A stretch of 5,549 bases of DNA. It comes from JAKEGN01 sp964465665 (GTDB taxonomy: Bacteria; Pseudomonadota; Gammaproteobacteria; Steroidobacterales; Woeseiaceae). Shown here piece after piece: positions 1-5,549 of the stretch. Made by a program: the position numbers and the translations under genes. Each line of letters begins with the position of its first letter. Position 1 is the first letter of the stretch. The DNA is taken from the NCBI GenBank assembly GCA_964465665.1, contig CAYXKM010000300.1:1-5549 (forward strand), given 5' to 3'. The notes under the pieces are model-generated. The model had not been told where the DNA came from. It ran no database searches and worked only from the letters and a program-made list of their open reading frames with translations.

Positions 1-61
1 AAATTTTGCGGAAGGCGAGGTCCCCGGTCGCACCGAAGACCACCAGTGCGTCCGATTTCAC
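1..61 (-). CDS. zwf: Glucose-6-phosphate 1-dehydrogenase, N-terminal fragment (cut by window edge)
   Basis: Only the first 20 codons are present. They read (M)KSDALVVFGATGDLAFRKI, which contains the GATGDLAxRK nucleotide-binding signature of glucose-6-phosphate dehydrogenase. This enzyme oxidises glucose-6-phosphate to 6-phosphogluconolactone in the cytosol, making NAD(P)H and opening the oxidative pentose phosphate and Entner-Doudoroff routes. The start chosen is the GTG at 61-59, which places the signature at the usual distance from the N-terminus. It has no good ribosome binding site; an in-frame GTG about 13 codons further upstream, inside the end of gnd, is an alternative. The gene lies 19 bases after the gnd stop on the same strand, so co-transcription and perhaps translational coupling with gnd are likely. 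The family call is strong despite the short fragment, because the motif is characteristic and the gnd neighbour fits. Confidence 0.88.
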   Translation of the reverse strand, partial: MKSDALVVFGATGDLAFRKI

Positions 62-80
62 GGCGTGAATCGTGCCCGTT

Positions 81-1073
81 TCAGCGTTCGTGGTGACCAC
101 CGAATTCGCGCCGCATCGCGGACAGCAGGCGATTCGCATAATCGTCCTGATCGCGTGAGCTGAAGCGCGCATTGAGCGCCGCTGCAAGCACCGGCATCGG
201 CACCGCACTGTCGATCGCCGTATGCAAGGTCCAGCGTCCTTCGCCGGAGTCGGACACTTTGCCTCGCAGATCTCCCAGTGTGGCATCGGCCGCCAGCGCC
301 TGCGCCGCGAGGTCCAGCAACCAGGAGCGAACGACACTGCCGTGACGCCAGAGCTCCGCGATGGCCGCGGTATCGAAGTCATATTGCAATGCGCGGGGAT
401 CCGCAAGCGGTGCTGTTTCCGCGTCGATCGCCTGCACCGATTTGCCCGCATTCGCGCTCTGCAAAAGATTGAAGCCCTCGGCGTACGCCGCCATCAGCCC
501 GTACTCGATACCGTTATGCACCATCTTGACGAAGTGACCGGCGCCACTCGGCCCGCAATACAGGTATCCGTTGGCCGGCTGGCTGACGGACTGCCGCTCG
601 GAGTTGCCATTGTCGGGACCGAGAGCGGCGAAAACGGGGGCGAGCCGTGTGGCGATGTCATGATCGCCGCCGATCATCAGGCAATAGCCGGAGTCGAGGC
701 CCCACAGGCCACCGCTCACACCGACGTCGAGGTAATGGATGCCCTTCTCTGCCAATCCGGCGGCGCGTTCGATGGCGTCGCGATAGTGCGAGTTGCCGCC
801 GTCGACGAGGATGTCACCGGCGCTGAGCCGGGGTGCGATGCTGGCGATGACCTCGGCGACTGCCGCGGCCGGCACCATCATCCAGACGACGCGCGGAGTG
901 GCGAGCTTTGTCATCATGTCGTCGATGGATGCGGCTGCCATTGCACCGTTTGTCACGGCTTGTTCGCGTGCAGATTTGACTGGATCGAAAACTACGCAGT
1001 CGTGTCCGGCACGCAGCAGACGCAACACCATGTTCGCGCCCATGCGCCCCAGGCCTATCATCGCGAGTCGCAT
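81..1073 (-). CDS. gnd: 6-phosphogluconate dehydrogenase, decarboxylating (short form)
   Basis: Converts 6-phosphogluconate to ribulose-5-phosphate and CO2 in the cytosol, with reduction of NAD(P)+. Visible motifs in order are: a Rossmann GxGxxG at residues 7-12 (GLGRMG), DGGNSHYRD at 91-99, the substrate-binding DVGVSGGLWGLDSGY at 116-130, the catalytic Lys183 in HFVKMVHNGIEY (180-191), and SGEGRWT at 276-282 followed by a C-terminal ARFSSR. The 330-aa length matches the short (about 300-330 aa) class, not the roughly 470-aa E. coli type, which has a longer all-helical C-terminal domain. Asp30 ends the second beta strand (VVFDP), where NADP-preferring enzymes such as that of E. coli carry Asn-Arg; this suggests NAD+ preference, an inference only. 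The ATG at 1073 is preceded by GGAGA nine bases upstream. The gene sits directly before zwf on the same strand. Confidence 0.95.
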   Translation of the reverse strand: MRLAMIGLGRMGANMVLRLLRAGHDCVVFDPVKSAREQAVTNGAMAAASIDDMMTKLATPRVVWMMVPAAAVAEVIASIAPRLSAGDILVDGGNSHYRDAIERAAGLAEKGIHYLDVGVSGGLWGLDSGYCLMIGGDHDIATRLAPVFAALGPDNGNSERQSVSQPANGYLYCGPSGAGHFVKMVHNGIEYGLMAAYAEGFNLLQSANAGKSVQAIDAETAPLADPRALQYDFDTAAIAELWRHGSVVRSWLLDLAAQALAADATLGDLRGKVSDSGEGRWTLHTAIDSAVPMPVLAAALNARFSSRDQDDYANRLLSAMRREFGGHHER

Positions 1074-1082
1074 GGCGTCGGG

Positions 1083-1087
1083 TCTCC
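1083..1087 (-). promoter_or_regulatory. Ribosome binding site of gnd
   Basis: The minus strand reads GGAGA with nine bases between it and the ATG at 1073. This purine-rich match to the 16S rRNA tail supports the chosen gnd start. Confidence 0.6.
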
Positions 1088-1162
1088 GGTCAATCGATCG
1101 TCACGGGCATTACGCCGTCACGCGGGAAACTGACAGCCAACGCCCGACCGTGTCGAATTCGT

Positions 1163-2230
1163 CTATCGCGCAATATATTCCGCGAGATCGTCTTCGTATT
1201 TCTGGTAGAGCGCGTAGTTGTGCGCGACGGTATCGTTGATGTCCTTTTGCAACCAGGCCGTGCGCAAGGATTCCTTCACCCATTGATGTTCGGCCCAGTT
1301 GCCGTTGCCGGATTTGACGACTTCGATCTCGGACGTGTTCAATCCGGCAATTTCCGTCATTCCGCTCATCATGTCGCTGACTTCAGTGAGCGAAACCTGC
1401 TCATCGTTGTCCGCTTTCTCCGCTATCTCTTGCATTCGCTCAGCCTTGTCGGTCATGACCTCATTCGTGCGTTGCATGACACGGATGAATTCCCGCACCT
1501 GCGCGTCCTTGAGTTCACCATCACGCGGCGGCTCGTACCGGTCTTCCTCGGCAGCACCTATGAGTTCCGCCTGCCGCGCCACACCACCAAACATGCCTCC
1601 GATTCCGCCGCCCGATCCCTCGGAGCCCGGTGACCCGTCAAAAGTCGAGCGTGCACCCGCGCCGTACAGTACCCCGCCGAATACCATCCCCAATACAAAG
1701 AACGCCACAATGCAAGTGACCAGGGAGACGATGTAGTGCACCGCACGCTTGGCGTCCGGAACTTCGAGGTAAATCGGGATGATTTTCCACAATAAAACCA
1801 GCCCCCAGATACCGAGACCGAGCGAGAGCAAGCCACCTATCCCGGGCAGCCACGACAGGGCGTTCCCCAGGTAGCCCGGCACGAACGCCAGAGACGTCGC
1901 GGCGAGCCCCAGCGCAAAACTGTTTTTGCCCCCGAACATGCCGGCGAAGAAGCCGACAATAAAGGCTACGACGCCGGCGGCAATCGCGCCGACAACGAGG
2001 CTCAACAGCGAGGAGCCCAACGTGGGCCGAAACTGGCCGAGTAACGAGGCATCGCTGCCGGTCAGGCCGATCAGGTAGGCGATGACCGTCGACGCCACGA
2101 TCAATGGAACCGTAAGAAGGCCGGCAGTTTTCTTCCAGTCGCCGGCTTCCGGCAGATAATTACGCCAGGTTGGCTCGCGATCGAGCAAGGCGCCTCGTAT
2201 AAGTTGCAGTGTGCGGTTCAGGTCGAACAT
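1163..2230 (-). CDS. Yip1-domain family integral membrane protein with soluble C-terminal tail
   Basis: The N-terminal 190 residues look like a bacterial Yip1 domain: a short amphipathic N-terminus (MFDLNRTLQLIRGALLDREPTWRNY), then about five hydrophobic segments near residues 37-56, 73-97, 103-123, 129-153 and 163-190, with the VPDAKRAVHY loop before the last helix. A Gly/Ser-rich linker (about 199-216) leads to a hydrophilic, partly helical and charged tail of some 140 residues (217-355). It includes a Lys/Glu-rich stretch around 248-275 that may form a coiled coil. With five helices and a cytoplasmic N-terminus the tail would be periplasmic, but that topology is inferred. I recognise no catalytic motif and the cellular role is unknown. 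The start is well supported by AAGGGAG seven bases before the ATG. The gene precedes gnd by 89 bases on the same strand; no clear terminator separates them. Gene family fairly sure, function not. Confidence 0.85.
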   Translation of the reverse strand: MFDLNRTLQLIRGALLDREPTWRNYLPEAGDWKKTAGLLTVPLIVASTVIAYLIGLTGSDASLLGQFRPTLGSSLLSLVVGAIAAGVVAFIVGFFAGMFGGKNSFALGLAATSLAFVPGYLGNALSWLPGIGGLLSLGLGIWGLVLLWKIIPIYLEVPDAKRAVHYIVSLVTCIVAFFVLGMVFGGVLYGAGARSTFDGSPGSEGSGGGIGGMFGGVARQAELIGAAEEDRYEPPRDGELKDAQVREFIRVMQRTNEVMTDKAERMQEIAEKADNDEQVSLTEVSDMMSGMTEIAGLNTSEIEVVKSGNGNWAEHQWVKESLRTAWLQKDINDTVAHNYALYQKYEDDLAEYIAR

Positions 2231-2237
2231 GTGCCGT

Positions 2238-2244
2238 CTCCCTT
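2238..2244 (-). promoter_or_regulatory. Ribosome binding site of the Yip1-family gene
   Basis: The minus strand reads AAGGGAG, a strong Shine-Dalgarno match seven bases before the ATG at 2230, which fixes this start. Confidence 0.7.
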
Positions 2245-2277
2245 ATGATAGTTATTTCCGGCAACGGACTTCAGTCA

Positions 2278-2303
2278 CCTCGGCAGACAGTGTCTGCCCG
2301 AGG
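2278..2303. repeat. Strong hairpin / near-perfect inverted repeat in the spacer after the TonB receptor gene
   Basis: Left arm CCTCGGCAGACA (2278-2289) pairs with right arm TGTCTGCCCGAGG (2291-2303), with one bulged C at 2297. It can fold as an 11-bp stem with a 3-base loop. It lies 78 bases past the receptor stop and 48 bases before the Yip1-family gene. No T-run follows on either strand, so it is not a classical intrinsic terminator. It could stabilise an mRNA 3' end, act in Rho-dependent termination, or be a protein-binding palindrome. The rest of the 2231-2380 spacer holds only a 10-bp palindrome, TACCGCGGTA, at 2350-2359 and no gene. Confidence 0.6.
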
Positions 2304-2380
2304 GAACGACAGCGGGGACCGCTTTCGCTCATGCTCCATTCTCGGCCGATACCGCGGTACAAACAAGCTCTGCCCGGCGC

Positions 2381-4438
2381 CTAGAAATCGTAGCGCAATC
2401 CCAGCCTTAATGATCGGCCCGGCATCGGGAAGGTGTCCTTTAGAGGCGAGGTGTGCTGCCGCGCTTCCTCGTCCGTCAGGTTCGTGCCGCGCAGGAACAG
2501 GAACAGGTCCGGTTCGCCGAGCGCATAAGCCACTTCGGCGTTCACCGTCGTGTAACTGTCGGTCGGCAGTTCGTTCGGTGCGGTCTGCGGCTGGTCGTCA
2601 TGAAACACGGTATCGATCGCCGCTTCGAAAGCATCCCGCGTGTAGTGCAGGCCGATGCCGTAACGTAATGGCGGGATGCGCGGCAGGTACTCGCCGGAGT
2701 CCTTTTCCTCGGCGTGCACGAAGTCGGCGAACACCCTTGCGTGCAAGTGTCCGGCCGCCGCTTCCATCAGCTCGATGCGGACTTGAGCTTCGACGCCGTA
2801 CATTTCGACGTCGGTTGCTTCGTAGTGGAATACCGGCAACTCGTCCTCGATGTCGCCGGTCGGCGCGAGCAGGATGTAATCGTCGACGATGTTGATGAAG
2901 CCGGTAATGTCGAACTCGATCCGTTCGCCGCCGCCTCGCAGGGTCACATCGATATTGGTGGAGAACTCGTTGCCGAGAAACCCGTTGCCGAGGATCACCG
3001 AGCCGCGTTCGACGCGTCCGACGGCCAGGTGCGCACCGTCGGCAAACAGTTCGGTGGAATTCGGGTGCCGCTCCGTGAGCGCGAGATTGGCCGAAAGCGT
3101 GTACAGGTCGCTCAAGCCCCAGATAGCGCCGATCGATCCGCCCCAGGCGGTGTCGCTGTAGGACGGCAGCGACGGCGCATCGACGCTCTGATGCTCGACC
3201 CGCGCACTGCCCTGCACTGTCCAGGTGTCGCTCAAACCCCATTCCTCGAACAGGAACAGGCTGCTTTGCTGCGTCTGCGAGCTCGGCACGAATGCTTCTT
3301 CGCCGACAGCCGTGAAATCCGTGTCCTTGAACTGCAGGCCGAAAGCGCCCTGGAAATCGCCGAACGGCGTGTGGCGAAATTCCATCCGCGCATCGGTGCC
3401 GACCGTGTCGAACACCGTGCCGATTTCGGCGCCTTCCAGTTCGACGTGCTTGTAATCGTTGCGTGCGATGCGCAGCTTGACGTTTTCGACCGGTCCGGTG
3501 AAATTGTACGAGGCTTTCAGGTCGAGGCGTTTCTGTTCCAGGTCGATGCGAACGTCGGCTTCTTCTTCGCCTTCCTCGTGATGTTCGTGGCCGGGAATTC
3601 CATAGTTGCTGTCGTGCAGGCTGTATGCAATACCGATATGACTGCTATCGCCGGTCAGTGTCACGGCGGCGGCACCGCCGTCGGTGCGGCTATCCGTGTT
3701 GTCCACGACGCCGAAAGCAACTTCGTGTTCCTCGCCCTCCTCTACTTCCATCGCGCGCAGTTGTGCCGACTCGGCAAAACCCGGGATCTCGACGTCGTCC
3801 GTGTCCCGGCGGTAATAGTCGAGATGCGCCGCCACGCGTTCGTTGCCGAACGCGATTTTGCCGGCGCCGGAGACAAGACCCGTGGCCGAATCCGACCCAA
3901 GCGATATTGCGCCGCTCATCGGATCGTCGAGTTGCGCTTCGACGATGCGGCTGTCGACGACGTTGACCAGCCCGCCGGCCGCGCCGCTGCCGTACAGCAG
4001 CGTCGCGGGACCGCGAACGATCTCGACGCGCTCGGCCAGTATGCCCTCGACACTGACCGCATGATCTTCGCTGAGTGCGGAGGCGTCCATCGCATCGAGA
4101 GCGTTCGACAGCACCAACACGCGTTCGCCGAACTGACCGCGGATCACCGGCCGCGAAGCCACCGGTCCGAACCAGGTCGAACTGACGCCGAGTTCGGCGG
4201 ACACGGTTTCGCCGATGCTGCTCGATTGTTTTTTGGCCAGGTCATCGCCGCTCAACACCGAGGTCGGTTGCGCCAGTTGTTCAACGGTGCGTTCGAGCGG
4301 TGTCGCCGTAACTATGATTTCCTCGATGTCGTGGTGCGGATCCTCCTCGGCCGCCGCGTTACAGTCGTCCGGGTAAATGAACCTCAGCGCGCACAGCCTC
4401 GTGTAGCCACGGCGTGAAATAGGAAGTCGGGTTTTCAT
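2381..4438 (-). CDS. TonB-dependent outer-membrane receptor, ZnuD-like (probable metal uptake)
   Basis: A 685-aa outer-membrane beta-barrel with an N-terminal plug, expected to import a ligand using energy from TonB-ExbB-ExbD. A TonB box, EEIIVTATP, lies at 39-47. The plug spans about 50-165 and holds SRPVIRGQFGERVLVL (95-110), LSEDHAVSVEGILAERVEIVRGP (122-144) and TLLYGSGAAGGLVNVVDSRI (146-165). These closely resemble plug motifs of the zinc receptor ZnuD (PVIRGQ, SPDHA, VEILRGP, TLLYxSG). The barrel ends in LRLGLRYDF with the terminal Phe used by the BAM machinery. His/acid-rich stretches at 31-40, 229-239 (EVEEGEEHE) and 284-294 (HEHHEEGEEEA) suit metal capture; zinc is inferred, copper or another metal is possible. 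The signal peptide is odd: basic residues and an SRRGY motif, but only a short LCAL core interrupted by Arg19 and a PDD stretch. The ATG has a modest AGGA ten bases upstream. It follows the small CxxC protein gene by 83 bases. Confidence 0.92.
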   Translation of the reverse strand: MKTRLPISRRGYTRLCALRFIYPDDCNAAAEEDPHHDIEEIIVTATPLERTVEQLAQPTSVLSGDDLAKKQSSSIGETVSAELGVSSTWFGPVASRPVIRGQFGERVLVLSNALDAMDASALSEDHAVSVEGILAERVEIVRGPATLLYGSGAAGGLVNVVDSRIVEAQLDDPMSGAISLGSDSATGLVSGAGKIAFGNERVAAHLDYYRRDTDDVEIPGFAESAQLRAMEVEEGEEHEVAFGVVDNTDSRTDGGAAAVTLTGDSSHIGIAYSLHDSNYGIPGHEHHEEGEEEADVRIDLEQKRLDLKASYNFTGPVENVKLRIARNDYKHVELEGAEIGTVFDTVGTDARMEFRHTPFGDFQGAFGLQFKDTDFTAVGEEAFVPSSQTQQSSLFLFEEWGLSDTWTVQGSARVEHQSVDAPSLPSYSDTAWGGSIGAIWGLSDLYTLSANLALTERHPNSTELFADGAHLAVGRVERGSVILGNGFLGNEFSTNIDVTLRGGGERIEFDITGFINIVDDYILLAPTGDIEDELPVFHYEATDVEMYGVEAQVRIELMEAAAGHLHARVFADFVHAEEKDSGEYLPRIPPLRYGIGLHYTRDAFEAAIDTVFHDDQPQTAPNELPTDSYTTVNAEVAYALGEPDLFLFLRGTNLTDEEARQHTSPLKDTFPMPGRSLRLGLRYDF

Positions 4439-4465
4439 TGGAATCCAATCCTGTTCAGATCGTTG

Positions 4466-4477
4466 TGCGCCCGCGCA
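4466..4477. repeat. Short GC-rich inverted repeat
   Basis: TGCGC, two bases, then GCGCA: 5-bp arms with a 2-base centre, 28-39 bases before the receptor start. It is short enough to arise by chance in GC-rich sequence, but it lies in the same spacer as the perfect palindrome at 4494-4511. Confidence 0.3.
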
Positions 4478-4493
4478 GTGTGCGGACGGACGG

Positions 4494-4511
4494 TAACGGC
4501 GATCGCCGTTA
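4494..4511. promoter_or_regulatory. Perfect 18-bp palindrome upstream of the receptor gene (candidate operator)
   Basis: The bases TAACGGCGATCGCCGTTA read the same on both strands. The element lies 11 bases after the stop of the 104-aa gene and 56 bases before the receptor ATG. It could be a repressor operator (for example of a metal-responsive regulator) or form a hairpin in the transcript between two co-directional genes. No T-run follows in the direction of transcription, so a simple intrinsic terminator is unlikely. It does not match the AT-rich Fur or Zur box consensus. The symmetry is certain; the function is inference. Confidence 0.5.
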
Positions 4512-4521
4512 TGCGAACGGA

Positions 4522-4836
4522 TCAGACGGTGGGCGGTGCCCGGCTTTGGTAGGTGGGGGCGTGCCAGGAAGGCGCTGCGTGTTGCGTATCGTTATCGGGC
4601 GGGACCGAAACCGGTGCCGCGTACAGTATGGGCTCGTCCGGCGACAGGAAACCGTCCAGGCGATCGAGCTGCATGCAGATGCCGCAGACGTCGAGGAGTT
4701 CGCTGCCCTGGTGCTGGTACTGGTGACTGGCAAGGGAGACCTGGGTGAGCGCGAGCCCCAGCAATGCCGCCAGCGCCAGGGCCCGTCGCAAGCGCGGGGC
4801 CTTGTCATTGCGGTGCTGCAGTCGCGTTGCTGGCAT
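4522..4836 (-). CDS. Small exported protein with HxxxH and CxxC motifs, upstream of the TonB receptor
   Basis: A 104-aa protein with a clear Sec signal peptide: basic n-region (RLRR, 15-18), hydrophobic core ALALAALLGLALTQ (19-32), and probable cleavage after Ala36 (SLA-SH). The mature part of about 68 residues begins with SHQYQHQ (His38 and His42) and carries Cys51-x-x-Cys54 in LLDVCGICMQLD; more His residues occur near the C-terminus (H86, H92). It resembles the small DUF2946-like His/Cys proteins often found next to TonB-dependent metal receptors, though I cannot confirm family membership. A periplasmic metal-binding or metal-handover role for the receptor is an inference. The ATG at 4836 is chosen because it gives a normal signal peptide; it has no visible Shine-Dalgarno sequence. 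The frame stays open far upstream, across the divergent promoter region and antisense to the amidohydrolase gene, but that extension looks spurious. Confidence 0.72.
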   Translation of the reverse strand: MPATRLQHRNDKAPRLRRALALAALLGLALTQVSLASHQYQHQGSELLDVCGICMQLDRLDGFLSPDEPILYAAPVSVPPDNDTQHAAPSWHAPTYQSRAPPTV

Positions 4837-4882
4837 AGGTTGATTCGACGGGCCGGTCCGTTGTGGTTCGTGCCGGACTGAT

Positions 4883-4911
4883 ACTCTATATCTGTGTCGG
4901 GTCGCCCGCAA
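4883..4911 (-). promoter_or_regulatory. Candidate sigma-70-type promoter for the 104-aa gene and receptor
   Basis: On the minus strand, TTGCGG (4911-4906) and TAGAGT (4888-4883) are 17 bases apart. Each matches the -35 and -10 consensus only partly (3 and 4 of 6). An overlapping TATAGA at 4890-4885 would give a 15-base spacing. The location, about 47 bases before the ATG in an AT-richer patch, is sensible, but the match is weak. Confidence 0.3.
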
Positions 4912-4962
4912 TGCCGACCGCGGCGGATGCCGTGCCATGGCAGAATATCGGAATCTTAAGGC

Positions 4963-4995
4963 CAGTGACCTTATCCAATTAAGGTAACTGTCACC
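4963..4995. promoter_or_regulatory. Inverted AAGGTNACTG half-sites before the amidohydrolase gene (candidate operator)
   Basis: CAGTGACCTTA (4963-4973) and TAAGGTAACTG (4980-4990) form an inverted repeat with 10 of 11 positions paired and 6 bases between the arms. The right arm overlaps a second symmetrical element, GGTAACTGTCACC (4983-4995), so three GGTNAC half-sites occur in 31 bases. The element ends 18 bases before the amidohydrolase ATG and about 125 bases before the divergent 104-aa gene, a suitable place for a dimeric regulator acting on the plus-strand gene. I cannot assign a regulator family. The rest of 4837-4962 holds the weak minus-strand promoter and no gene. Confidence 0.45.
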
Positions 4996-5000
4996 GAATT

Positions 5001-5008
5001 GGGGGGAA
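5001..5008 (+). promoter_or_regulatory. Ribosome binding site of the amidohydrolase gene
   Basis: GGGGGGAA lies five bases before the ATG at 5014; the purine-rich run supports this start, which also yields a proper lipoprotein signal peptide. Confidence 0.6.
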
Positions 5009-5013
5009 GTAGG

Positions 5014-5549
5014 ATGCGCAAGGTATTGGTCATTTTGATTGCCGGCGTGTTGAGCGCTTGCGGTCGCACGGGTGTGGCGGAAACCCGGCATGCCGTTGCC
5101 GACCTGGTGCTGATCAACGGCAATATCGTGACGGTTGACCCGGCGCGGCCGAGGGTCGATGTCCTTGCCGTGGTCGGGGACCGGATCGTCGCAGTGGGAA
5201 CGGCGGATGAAATCACGCCCTGGATTGGCGATAGCACCGCCTTCATCGATCTCGGCGGAATGACCGCGATTCCCGGCCTCATTGAAGGGCACGGCCATTA
5301 CACGAGCTTCGGCGGCTCGCTCCTTATTCTCGATTTTCGGCACGCCAAGAGTTTTTCCGAGATCGTTGCCATGGTCCAGGAATCGGCGAAAACCACGCCG
5401 GCCGGCGAGTGGATCATCGGCCGCGGCTGGCACCAGGACAAATGGGAAACGAAAGAGAGCGTGCTGGTCGAAGGCCTGCCATTGCACGATTCCCTGAGCG
5501 CCGCGACCCCCGATCATCCGGTCATGCTGATCCACACCAGCGGCCACGC
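5014..5549 (+). CDS. Lipoprotein amidohydrolase (YtcJ / amidohydrolase family 3), N-terminal part, cut by window edge
   Basis: The first 178 residues of an exported metal-dependent hydrolase; no stop codon occurs before the right edge. Residues 1-16 form a lipoprotein signal peptide with lipobox LSAC and lipidated Cys16; Gly17 at +2 does not signal inner-membrane retention, so an outer-membrane location is expected. The mature part starts with the usual amidohydrolase small-domain pattern: ADLVLINGNIVTVDP (29-43), VGDRIVAVG (54-62), then IPGLIEGHGHY (86-96), where His93 and His95 are the HxH metal ligands of the TIM barrel. GEWIIGRGWHQDKW (131-144) and HPVMLIHTSGH (168-178) are typical of the YtcJ-like family 3 amidohydrolases. 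Substrate unknown; these enzymes cleave amide-like or related bonds in varied small molecules. The gene is transcribed divergently from the CxxC protein and receptor pair. Family sure, substrate not. Confidence 0.9.
   Translation, partial: MRKVLVILIAGVLSACGRTGVAETRHAVADLVLINGNIVTVDPARPRVDVLAVVGDRIVAVGTADEITPWIGDSTAFIDLGGMTAIPGLIEGHGHYTSFGGSLLILDFRHAKSFSEIVAMVQESAKTTPAGEWIIGRGWHQDKWETKESVLVEGLPLHDSLSAATPDHPVMLIHTSGH

Noticed and set aside
222..1133. Plus-strand open frame of 303 codons antisense to gnd
   Set aside because: It mirrors the conserved gnd coding sequence and has no family motif or plausible ribosome binding site.
2246..2271. TATCAT as a -10 element for the Yip1-family gene
   Set aside because: It would place the transcription start inside the ribosome binding site, and no good -35 hexamer is found 16-18 bases upstream.
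2350..2359. TACCGCGGTA palindrome as a regulatory site
   Set aside because: At 10 bp and high GC it can occur by chance, and nothing around it supports a function.
2714..4417. Plus-strand open frame of 567 codons antisense to the receptor gene
   Set aside because: The minus strand encodes a clear receptor with plug and barrel motifs over the same bases. The plus-strand translation has no recognisable domain and an atypical composition, as expected for an antisense shadow in GC-rich DNA.
4494..4511. Intrinsic terminator at the 18-bp palindrome
   Set aside because: No T-run follows the stem on the minus strand, so the element was kept as a candidate operator or hairpin.
4509..4808. Minus-strand 99-codon frame overlapping the 104-aa gene
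   Set aside because: Its product is rich in Arg, Ser and Pro with no signal peptide or motif, whereas the overlapping frame has a textbook signal peptide and CxxC.
4837..5547. Upstream extension of the 104-aa gene into a 341-codon minus-strand frame
   Set aside because: The extension crosses the divergent intergenic region and runs antisense to the amidohydrolase, and it would bury the signal peptide inside the protein. Only the 4836-4522 part is supported.

Overview
The window looks like a piece of a moderately GC-rich proteobacterial chromosome, most likely gammaproteobacterial. This rests on the gnd-zwf pair, a ZnuD-like TonB-dependent outer-membrane receptor, and an exported lipoprotein with a lipobox, which together imply a Gram-negative envelope. 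No rRNA, tRNA, mobile element, CRISPR array or phage gene was seen. The genus cannot be named from this sequence.

Layout, left to right. Positions 1-2230 hold three minus-strand genes. The 5' end of zwf (glucose-6-phosphate dehydrogenase) is cut by the left edge. Next is gnd, a short-form 6-phosphogluconate dehydrogenase of 330 aa. Then comes a 355-aa Yip1-type five-helix membrane protein with a soluble C-terminal tail. gnd and zwf lie 19 bases apart and together cover the two dehydrogenase steps of the oxidative pentose phosphate pathway. The membrane protein is 89 bases upstream of gnd and has no evident functional link to it.

Positions 2231-2380 are a 150-base spacer with a strong hairpin. 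Positions 2381-4836 hold a second minus-strand group: a small exported protein of 104 aa with an HxxxH and a CxxC motif, followed by a 685-aa TonB-dependent receptor with plug motifs of the ZnuD (zinc) type and several His/Glu-rich segments. The 83 bases between them contain a perfect 18-bp palindrome. I infer a two-gene metal-acquisition unit, most likely for zinc, with copper or another divalent metal as alternatives.

Positions 4837-5013 are a divergent intergenic region with an imperfect inverted repeat (AAGGTNACTG half-sites) close to the plus-strand gene. From 5014 to the right edge runs the start of a lipoprotein amidohydrolase (YtcJ / amidohydrolase family 3), truncated at residue 178.

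Most of the window is ordinary metabolism and envelope biology. The parts that merit a second look are the small CxxC protein with its receptor, the receptor's odd N-terminus, and the two symmetrical elements at 4494-4511 and 4963-4995. I found no convincing evidence for a wholly new system.
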